Origin: Halichondria panicea
Taxonomy: Eukaryota; Porifera; Demospongiae; Suberitida; Halichondriidae
Length of the DNA: 64,000 nt
Assembly (NCBI RefSeq): GCF_963675165.1
Contig: NC_087392.1
Location: forward strand, 3,177,001-3,241,000
Direction: 5' to 3'
Positions 58,301 to 64,000 of the stretch are shown here, piece by piece (position 1 is the stretch's first letter; each line of letters starts with the position of its first letter). A program made the position numbers and the translations under genes. The notes under the pieces were generated by a model. It ran no database searches. It worked only from the letters and a program-made list of their open reading frames with translations, and was not told where the DNA came from.

Positions 58301-59409
58301 ATTTTGGGGGGGGAGGTTCACCCCAGCCGCCCCCGCCCCACTAAACCCTGGCTCCACAGTATCAAGACCACGTACTCTTGCTGAAAAACACCCTGAATTC
58401 ATACCACTCTGGCAGCTACACAATCACCTCACTAAAACACCGTTTCTGCTTTAAGGTCCCTTTTAATGTTAAAAGGCACTATGCAATGTCTGCACGCATA
58501 AAAATCAAAACTGAAGAAGTATGAAGTTAACTCTTGCACTTGAGAAATTCATAGTCTGGGGGCCAGACCTAGCTCTCTAGATTTTTCCCCCAAGCTATTA
58601 GGTATGGCCCCCAGACTAACAAATTAAGTAAAGGACCCAACCTAAAAGATTCCCTCTTCTAATAAGGCGCCACGGGGAGATTTCTCCCTTAAGGCACCAT
58701 TTGGCTATTTCGCACACACTATACTAGAAAGCGGCGCCTTATTTAAAATCTCGGCACGCGTGTCGCACCTTCTCTGGGGTGTCATACAGGGGGGGCCGGG
58801 AAAGGGGGAGATAATCCCTCCTAAAATTTGCATTCAGGTACTATCGTAGTTGATGTAATTACAGCGCTACCATAATTTAAGCGCCATGTCAGCATCAGCA
58901 TCAGCATAATTTTAAAAAGCGCCAATCGTTGCTGGAAAATTTTTTTCTGGCCGAGACGATTATTCGACCCTTCACACTTCTAAACAGCTGCAGTCAATGA
59001 ACGTTGGCTCATGAGTCATTCAGCTCTCAACGGTGCAGCGAGCAAGTAAGTGAAACTGAGCTAGACCACGCCCATTTTCTCTACGAAAATGCTATAGGAC
59101 AAGCGCAATCGCCACCATAATTTAGGTGCCACCTGGGCTGAAAATTTTTTGTGGTCTTAAAAGATGCGCCACTCAGAAGTGGAACTAATTTTTTCTAGCG
59201 CTGTAATTACATCAATTTATAAGGCAGTTGTATGACTAGACTGAGTACGTGTACATATATAGCTAGCTGCTGGCATGGCAATGACTTCCCCCCTCTACTT
59301 CAAATCCTGTATGACAACCTGCTAGCCACCTAAAGTTCATGTTACATAGGATACACTTCTACCATTAATACTAACCTCCGGCTCCTAGTCGAAGACCTCC
59401 TCCTAGCAT
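37323..59409 (-). CDS. NUP54: Nucleoporin NUP54 (NUP62 complex), repeats without FG
   Basis: NUP54 forms the central-channel complex of the nuclear pore with NUP62 and NUP58. Exons in transcript order: 59409-59376, 57525-57274, 51962-51697, 51633-51428, 49226-49127, 48987-48894, 43449-43395, 43257-43164, 42753-42646, 42556-42489, 42007-41956, 41018-40908, 37424-37323. They total 1,542 nt, 513 residues (human 507), with matching phases throughout. Family hallmarks: GTGKG segment, CRFK, YNRLPTIRNEDGLVALQFK, YLQNPPPG, WEQSKKDNPDPEKYIPVPIV, and the C-terminal coiled coil (VAEFKRKLSNLSHRVLR; FKGRLNELMAQLRM; LLTDVKQHLTQQQ). The N-terminal 100 residues are Gly/Leu repeats (GLGLGG type) but hold no FG dipeptide, which is odd for an FG nucleoporin. 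The start ATG 59409 is chosen because a stop lies upstream in frame and the total is then in phase; the very short first exon is the least sure part. Several introns are multi-kb and transposon-rich. Confidence 0.93.
37425..39519. other. NUP54 last intron, left part
   Basis: AT-rich intron DNA. A 113-codon plus-strand ORF (38566-38907) has no recognisable domain and no splice context; I treat it as chance. No repeat ends recognised. Confidence 0.4.
39520..40267. mobile_element. TTGGGGCGAGCG element with tandemly duplicated end
   Basis: Perfect 12-bp inverted ends TTGGGGCGAGCG (39520) and CGCTCGCCCCAA (40153-40164). The last 103 bp (from ACAACAATACAAT to the end) are then repeated once in tandem to 40267 with only two or three changes, so the right terminus exists twice. 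Weak coding traces only. Confidence 0.7.
40388..40757. repeat. Two tandem units of about 182 bp
   Basis: CCCACACATTGAGCTAACCA begins both units; CAACTTGTTGTAAT, CTCAATCTCACCAACAGTGT and ACAGCTAAATCGAGCACA follow in order in each. Copies differ by small indels. In the NUP54 last intron. Confidence 0.8.
41556..41721. mobile_element. ACCGTATATCGGGTTTCGAAT inverted-repeat element
   Basis: ACCGTATATCGGGTTTCGAA and its imperfect complement (TTCGAAACCTGATGTGCACGGT) bound 166 bp. A related left end (ACCGTACATCGGGTTTCGAT) is at about 49943. In a NUP54 intron. Confidence 0.7.
43450..48893. other. Large NUP54 intron, background
   Basis: A 5.4-kb intron. Besides the elements listed separately it has a 39-bp tandem repeat (45025-45123, two and a half units around TGTACTATGTACGCGTA), an A16 run (45576-45591), a C19 run (46528-46546), CGCATGCGCA palindromes (45655-45725) and a solo ACCGTATTAC-family end (46320-46410). 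Short ORFs here have no recognisable product. Confidence 0.5.
47596..48387. mobile_element. 792-bp element with GGCATAGTGTAAAAGG ends
   Basis: Arms of about 50 bp are inverted: GGCATAGTGTAAAAGGCGGA, then GGAATGCGGAATGGAATG, against the complement ending CTTTTACACTATGCC. Both arms are rich in the GGAAT/ATTCC word. The 690-bp interior is AT-rich without a transposase. In a NUP54 intron. Confidence 0.75.
49289..49513. mobile_element. CAGGGTGTCATACAGG-family MITE, AATAC TSD
   Basis: The left end CAGGGAGTTATATGG is diverged, the right end CCTGTGTGACACCCTG near perfect. AATAC directly precedes and follows the element, a 5-bp duplication as in the 9355-9531 copy. The interior shares GTTGTATGACTGGGTGTCCA and CCCTCTACTTCAAAATCC. 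Confidence 0.8.
49689..49875. mobile_element. ACCGTATAGCGCGAAATTTTC subtype element
   Basis: ACCGTATAGCGCGAAATTTT and AAATTTCACACTATACGGT are inverted ends. The interior differs from the 30739-30947 type, so only the terminus is shared. Confidence 0.7.
49943..50310. mobile_element. Pogo/Tigger-like fragment
   Basis: Contains the GGCCAGTACTGGCTGCCCCA block found inverted near 21530, a GTAGGGTCG..TTAGCCGCGGC block that recurs at 63191-63301, and GGCCGGATAAACGAGAGATC, a pogo-like terminus. Non-coding remnant in a NUP54 intron. Confidence 0.5.
50465..50678. mobile_element. CAGGGTGTCATACAGG-family MITE, inverted copy
   Basis: Perfect left end CAGGGTGTCATACAGG, right end CCTGTATGACACACTG. The interior is the reverse of the 9355-9531 copy. 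Flanks TATTA / GATAA do not match, so the duplication is lost or the element was rearranged. Confidence 0.75.
52206..52529. other. NUP54 intron stretch, nothing recognised
   Basis: No ORF of coding character and no repeat end seen. Confidence 0.4.
52530..53164 (+). other. Unresolved plus-strand ORF pair inside a NUP54 intron
   Basis: 52530-52691 reads as a charged peptide (KNERIGEKINQWTEPLCTLV) and stops at a good donor (CAA|GTGAGT). 52931-53164 reads as 77 residues (LTLRVGYVTTFLVACFHTAC, hydrophobic). The acceptor CTGCAG before the second block is out of phase with that donor. Could be a decayed gene fragment or chance; no family recognised. Confidence 0.25.
54864..55395. repeat. Dispersed repeat, second copy of 21579-22100
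   Basis: Begins AACTAGAGCACTAAAGTGCA and follows the 21579-22100 copy through CACTGTGGACTAGGATCACA, TTCTAGCTTTCTATTGTAGT and GGTACGGGATCA. In a NUP54 intron. A GC-rich CCGTGGCCGCCCACGCGC block precedes it at about 54480-54605. Confidence 0.75.
56005..56105. repeat. 101-bp near-perfect hairpin
   Basis: ATTGTGGTTGTTGCTTCTTC and its complement at the right end form arms of about 42 bp; a second part (TCCTGATCCTAGCCCCA) continues inward to a loop with its own small palindrome (ACATACGGCCTGTATGT). It sits in an inverted, broken copy of the 21579-22100 repeat. Likely a tiny MITE or replication-generated foldback. Confidence 0.8.
56520..56990. repeat. Dispersed 600-bp repeat, copy C
   Basis: GAAAGCACCGCGAATGCTGATGC at the start, then GCAGCTCTTTTCTCACC, GTAGAGTAACAACACTA and GAGCAGCTGTAACAGTCTAC in the order of 17618-18195. 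In a NUP54 intron. Confidence 0.7.
58133..58350. mobile_element. CAGGGTTTCATCTAG MITE, GCTCC TSD
   Basis: CAGGGTTTCATCTAG at the left, eroded CTAAACCCTG at the right, 218 bp. GCTCC stands directly on both sides, a perfect 5-bp duplication. The interior matches 22491-22692 in reverse orientation. In the first NUP54 intron. Confidence 0.85.
58553..58617. repeat. 65-bp hairpin
   Basis: AGTCTGGGGGCCA and TGGCCCCCAGACT form a perfect 13-bp stem with further pairing (CCTAGCT / AGCTATTAGG) inward. Purpose unknown; could be a miniature foldback element. Confidence 0.7.
58774..59321. mobile_element. CAGGGTGTCATACAGG-family MITE split by another insertion
   Basis: Left end TGGGGTGTCATACAGG, right end CCTGTATGACAACCTG. 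The normal interior (TGCATTCAGGTACTA, then GTTGTATGACTAG, then CCCTCTACTTCAAATCC) is interrupted by 58850-59215. In the first NUP54 intron. Confidence 0.75.
58850..59215. mobile_element. Nested element with perfect 20-bp inverted ends
   Basis: TTGATGTAATTACAGCGCTA at the left; its exact complement ends at 59215. The interior repeats CCATAATTTA(A/G)GCGCCA in direct order near both halves. No ORF. It interrupts the MITE 58774-59321. Confidence 0.85.
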
Positions 59410-59548
59410 ACTAGTACTTATTAGCTTGATCGAAGATGACACTTCATGCTAGTTGGGTATCGGTAGTCACTAGGCCAGACTCAAAAATGGGCGTGGTTAC
59501 AATGCTAAAACTGGCTGCAAAAATCTTCACTAAATCTGTAGTTAATGT

Positions 59549-59743
59549 ACCGTATAGCGATTTTCGGGGGACAAAATATTCGTGGTTCAGCAATATTGAG
59601 ACATTTCGTGGGTAATATTTTCGTGGTTGCTGCAGGTAAAGGTAGGCAAAGTCGCTTCATTCGTGGATAAAATATTCGTGGTCAGACTTCCAACCACAAA
59701 AACCACGAATATTTTGCCCCATGAAAATTACACGCTATACGGT
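59549..59743. mobile_element. ACCGTATAGCG MITE, second good copy
   Basis: Ends ACCGTATAGCG and CGCTATACGGT are perfectly inverted. The interior matches 30739-30947 closely (TTCGTGGTTCAGCAATATTG, GGTAAAGGTAGGCAAAGTCG). It lies 140 bp upstream of the NUP54 start codon. Confidence 0.85.
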
Positions 59744-59872
59744 ATATCTATGGGGTGCCATTTGTCTAAAATTGACTAAGTTTTAACTGCAGTAATCGTG
59801 CGCTTGCTAATGCGTAGTTACCATAATATTAAAGTTAGCTTATCTATATAAAGTAGAAAGTACATGCATCTA

Positions 59873-60360
59873 GTAAGCAGGGGCCACACCTGCAGTTCCT
59901 CATTAAACTACGGTCGCATGTCATCGTGGATATTAATTAATTGGCAGTACCGGGTCTAAGCTGGAGTCGCGTGCCCTTTGAACCCAGATGGTCACGTGAC
60001 TGTGGTTAGGTAGTACTAGTACTGAGAGAGGGGCCCCTGCATTAAGCACGTAAGTGTTTGGGGGAGGGACCCTCATTCAGGTGGGAGGCTCGAAAGTTGA
60101 GCAGCCCGATATACAGCACGTGTAAGCCGGGGCCACACCCGAGCACCCCGCAGTTCCTACTACATTAAGCATGAGTATGAAAGAATTAGTATTGTCATAT
60201 CCGAGGCGTGGCAGTACCGGGTCTAAGCTGGAGTCCTTTGAACCCAGACGAGATTCGGGGTCATGTGACTGTGGTTACGTTTTGGGGGAGTACTGAGAGA
60301 GGGGCCCTCGCAGTTAGCATTAAGCACGTAAGTGTTTGGGGGGGGGGGACCCACATTCAG
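59873..60360. repeat. Two tandem units of about 250 bp before the DIRS remnant
   Basis: GGGGCCACACC, CGCAGTTCCT, GGCAGTACCGGGTCTAAGCT, TGTGACTGTGGTTA, TACTGAGAGAGGGGCCC and AAGCACGTAAGTGTTTGGGG occur twice in order. The GC content is well above the surroundings. It may be the terminal or internal repeat of the element that follows. Confidence 0.65.
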
Positions 60361-60424
60361 CCCCAAGGTATACATATTGACTGGTCACCCCAAAAATTAG
60401 CAAGATAGACACGTATAGAGAAGA

Positions 60425-62310
60425 TGCTGTTCGAGGTCAGGGTTCAGGGCAACCACCCACCAGCGGGGGCGAGGTTGAAGCCATGGTCCGAGCAAATGTA
60501 GCCAACTGGCTCGCCCGAGTCCGAATATACTGGAGGAAAGCAGGATGCTCGGCTCACATTCATGTGAATCGCATGGGGGTCACTGTCATAACACTGGCAA
60601 ATGGAGGCTCATAACCGACCTCCGCGGGGCGAGCGTCAATGACGCTCCCTGTCCTACACGTCTGTTGAAGACGTTGCCTCGGCCATGGGCACTGGCACCC
60701 TCATGGCAAAAACCTCAGCATATCGTACTTCTCCAGGGTGGCGCGGCAACACATACATCGACCCGATATTGCCTTTCGGGGGGACCGAAAATCTTCAGTG
60801 CTGTCGCCGACGCCTTCGCTTGGCAACTCCATCAGATGGGTATCCCCGATGTTGACCACTACTTGGACGATTTTATTGTCTTGGGATCCGACTTAGCATA
60901 GTGGCCGACTTTCACGGAGGGCACCTCCTCACACTTCAGACGCATGGGGCTGCGGATCTCCGTTCCAGGTCACATGGGATTACCAATCTTCCGCACTGAC
61001 GATTGCCGATCATCCTCTAATTCCGATCATCCTGGCTTGTGTTACATGGTGGCAGGGCCACCGAGTCACTGACTGCAAGTCAGGAGGAATCATGTGCTGT
61101 TTGATCTTCCTAGAGGCGTACTACCATTTAGCTGATGACCGAGTGTCCCTGCCTCTGTTGGACCGCGGATTGGATGTCTCAAGCTTGGAGAACTCACTTC
61201 AGTTTTATTTTCAACAGGGATTAGCCCCTTCGACTCACAGGACATACAAATCAGCCACTCTGCATTCGATTTAATATTACAATCCCGCTCCTTTGTCTGT
61301 TCGTGTCGTTCCTGGCAGATGCTTGCAAGTCTTACCTCGCTGCGATCCGAAGTATGCTAGGTCTCTCGGACGCAATCTTCCCTCCGCACCAGAATGCTGA
61401 GGGGGGCCACATCCCGGATCCGACTCCCCATTACTATTACTCATGTACCCTGAGAAATTGGTGATATGGACCATTGCGTCAACCGCATTTTTTGGTTTCT
61501 TCCATCTGGGCGAGCTCCTCCTACCTCTCAGCAACATGCTTGTCCTGGGCCATTGATAGCAGGGACAATCCGTTTATGGTACAGGTCCGGCTACGGAAGT
61601 CAAAATGTGACCAGTTCGCTCACATTATTCTTGGCACCCCAATGCAATATGATAACTGGCATGTTGCGTGCGTTACCTGTGACCATAGAATGCAGCCTCC
61701 AATACACAATTTCATGACCCCATCTTAGTATCAAAAGAGGGCGTATTTTTGCATATGAATGATTAATAGCATTTTTATCAATTCAATTAAGTTGAGCTAG
61801 AATGACCTCATACACATGTACTCGCCAAAAGGATCATTCTTCCTTTTATCTTCCGGTGCCCCTGTAACTAAGATGTGGTTTACGAACCACATAAGGGACA
61901 TTCTTCAAGTGCTCGGCCTCCCACAGGATAATTACGCTGGTCACAGCTTCCGCATCGGCCACGGCAGCTATGGCTGGAATTGCTGACTCCTCCCTCGGAA
62001 GGTGGCAGCATCCTGCCCAGGGATAGTTCTTTCCGCAAATACTCCTCATGGGCAGATGGCAGTGGTTGACTCTAAACCCTCGGTTAGCCCCTTTAAAATG
62101 TATTGGGAAAACGCTCGGTCTGGATGGTGACTACTGCGGGGGGGTCGTCACCCCGGTGAGGGTCGATGGTCGAGCCATGTCCGTACACGGTTTCTTTGTT
62201 ATGAATTCTGGAGGGGAAGTGGTTACATGGAAAGCAACAAAAAAAGTAGCCTTGAAATGGCAAAGTTTCAAAGCGTCACTCATTCCACTCAGAATGTGTA
62301 TTTAGGGACC
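60425..62310 (+). pseudogene. Decayed DIRS-type retrotransposon (RT, RNase H trace, tyrosine recombinase)
   Basis: Fragments in shifting frames: GKWRLITDLRG (60597-60630) and TLMAK, AYR, WRGNTYIDP, PKIFSAVADAFAW and HYLDDFIVLGSD (catalytic DD at 60866-60871) are reverse transcriptase motifs of DIRS elements. PIILACVTWWQGHRV (about 61020-61065) is an RNase H trace. GLAPSTHRTYKSA (61219-61257) is the start of the tyrosine recombinase and YAGHSFRIG (61933-61959) its HxxR box. Reverse transcriptase plus tyrosine recombinase, without an aspartate-integrase, defines the DIRS order. Missing pieces, several frameshifts (one right after FRIG) and stops show it is dead. Base composition is more GC-rich than the flanks. 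Confidence 0.82.
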
Positions 62311-63190
62311 CAACTGACCAAACGTTAAACGTTCTCCTCGACAATTTGAAGGATGTACAATTATCACAGATGTTGAATTAAAAGAGCGAAAGCAGGGTGT
62401 TTGTCGGGAATTAAAGTGCACCAACCGAAATGAAAGGCAGCACCACAATGAAAAGATTGCTGCAAAATAGGCCTATCAATACGTATATATCCATGGCGGG
62501 ATCTGAGTCACAACAAGCGCCGTCACTTGAGATTACTGCTGATGTGTCCTGCCGTTGCACTTTAAATGACTTAACGTATGATTTTATTTTACATTTGTAA
62601 TAAACTGCAGGGAAAACTTGAAGGAGGGAGCTACTTTGAAAGAATGTCAGAGATTTGTTTACATCCGTAGCTATTTTCTGGATTGAACATTTCTTCGGAA
62701 CATTATGATGGCATTGCTGCTGCTCTTAGGGAGGCAGAATCAAGGTTTTGCTACTCCTCGCACATGCACGACTGTATGCAGGAAATCTTGGTGACTTAAT
62801 GGTAATGACTATTGCAAACGCTACCACTGTCCCACTATTCCTTCTTTGAGTACACCAATGCATATAGATAAATGTTCCTGTGGTAGAAAAAGCAGCTCAT
62901 GTGATAATTGTAGGTGCCCATGTGCCCATGTGCAAGACGAAAAGTTCAATGTTCGGACCACTACCATGTACTAAGAAAATTGTATGACAAAAAATACTTG
63001 GCCAGTGTAAATGACTATAATTTGCTCATCCGGTTCACACCATGTATACGGGAGCTTCTCAATTGTGCCAATCGATGACCGAAGTTTAAGATTCATTACC
63101 AATTATTTTTAAAAGCTATTCTCATGTTGCAATACAATAATCCGGTCACCCTTGGGACCATGCAGCTTGGCCGGAATAGCGAAGTACCAG
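62311..63190. other. Sequence between DIRS and Tigger remnants
   Basis: A 44-codon frame near 62335-62470 (TIITDVELKERKQGVC) looks faintly coding but has no start or splice plan. Nothing else recognised. Confidence 0.35.
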
Positions 63191-63301
63191 TAAATGGCCG
63201 CGGCTAAAATGCGATTCTACCTCGAATACAAATGCATTTGTATTCGAGGTAGGGTCGCATTTTAGCATTTGTATTCGAGGTAGGATCGCCGCGGCCATTT
63301 A
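63191..63301. repeat. Palindromic transposon ends (TGGCCGCGGCTAAAATGCG type)
   Basis: TGGCCGCGGCTAAAATGCGA followed by TTCTACCTCGAATACAAATG meets its own complement at 63234/63235, then a further inverted copy runs to 63301. The same GTAGGGTCG..AGCCGCGGC block is at 50205-50245. It probably is a rearranged terminus of the Tigger-like element next to it. Confidence 0.6.
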
Positions 63302-63550
63302 GCGGTTCTGTCTGAGAGATTGTACACAAATCAATACAGTAACTACAGACACTTGTATGGAAGTAGATCTATATGTAAAAGTGTAAAAGCGTATGTCTTG
63401 ATTGACAATAAAAAGATGTTATTTGATTCGAAACAGTCACCATTTTGGTAGCTTCAGATACATGTCCTCGAGGACACAGATTCAGTGTAGCTTTTGATTT
63501 TCAAAGGTGGTGGTGCCAATACATCATCATCATCATCGTCATCGCCATAA

Positions 63551-64000
63551 TCATTTTTTCAGTATCACTAATTGGCTCAGAAGAATTACCAAGTTCTCCA
63601 AGAAAATCTTATTCCCAATGTGGATTGTCCATACCTGTGGATTGTCCATATCAAAACAGTCACTATGAGAAACGAAAGTTTCAAATGAACAGTGATCATC
63701 TCCATGTGTTTGTTGCATTAGATCCAACAGCTCAGTATCTGTTTGTGGATCCAGATCGAGAAATGGATCTACTGTAATACATTGTTGCTGTACTACTACA
63801 TTCAGATCATTGTCAAGTATACCAGCTTTCCGAAAACACTTAGTAATCACAGCAATCCATTGAATTGCACGGATCGACTTAACAATTTCAGTTGCAGTTG
63901 AGCATTTCGTAACAATGTATCGCATGAACAGTTTTCTATAGCATGTTTTAAAATTCATGATGATTCCAAGATCTAGCGGCTGCAGTTTTGAAGTTGTGTT
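63551..64000 (-). pseudogene. Tigger/pogo-family transposase, C-terminal end, leaves window
   Basis: The minus-strand frame is open from the right edge to the stop at 63551. It reads LQPLDLGIIMNFK at 63955-64000, the catalytic-core hallmark of CENP-B/Tigger/pogo transposases (the DDE domain around the last acidic residue), followed by YRKLFMRYIV, AIQWI and ITKCFRKAGIL, and then an acidic C-terminal tail. About 150 residues are visible; the DNA-binding CENP-B part and the first two catalytic aspartates lie beyond the window. No stop or frameshift is seen in this part, so it could belong to an intact element or to a domesticated TIGD-like gene. Confidence 0.8.

Overview
The window looks like nuclear DNA of an early-branching invertebrate animal, most consistent with a demosponge. 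The reasons are spliced genes with mostly short introns of about 40-110 bp and GT-AG borders, AT-rich non-coding DNA full of TAATTAT, ACATGTA and CTAGCTAG words, animal-specific genes (MYCBP2, a PRD-class homeobox), and a dense load of small inverted-repeat transposons. The species is inferred, not proven.

Layout. (1) 1-13802, plus strand: the 3' two-thirds or so of MYCBP2 (PHR/Highwire E3 ubiquitin ligase), 34 exons, cut by the left edge. (2) 13803-24503: mostly transposons and dispersed repeats, with one candidate unnamed minus-strand gene (14819-15543). (3) 24504-35309, plus: transcription factor IIIA (GTF3A), 11 exons, 301 codons, nine C2H2 fingers. Its long introns are built largely from nested inverted-repeat elements. 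(4) 35829-36738, plus: a two-exon paired-like (Arx/aristaless type) homeobox gene. (5) 37323-59409, minus: nucleoporin NUP54, 13 exons, 513 codons, convergent with the homeobox gene. Its N-terminal repeat region has no FG dipeptide. (6) 59410-64000: retrotransposon and transposon remains: a tandem repeat, a decayed DIRS-type element (reverse transcriptase, RNase H trace, tyrosine recombinase) and the C-terminal end of a Tigger/pogo transposase leaving the right edge.

The exon models of GTF3A and NUP54 each sum to an exact multiple of three with matching phases at every junction. The four named genes are not an operon and share no obvious pathway: they cover ubiquitin ligation, 5S rRNA transcription, developmental regulation and nuclear transport.

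I did not find a CRISPR array, rRNA, tRNA or an obviously new multi-gene system. The most unusual material is the repeat layer: several MITE families whose ends and target-site duplications can be read directly (9 bp in one, 5 bp in two others), repeated nesting, and one family with ACCGTATAGCG-type ends present in introns of MYCBP2, GTF3A and NUP54.
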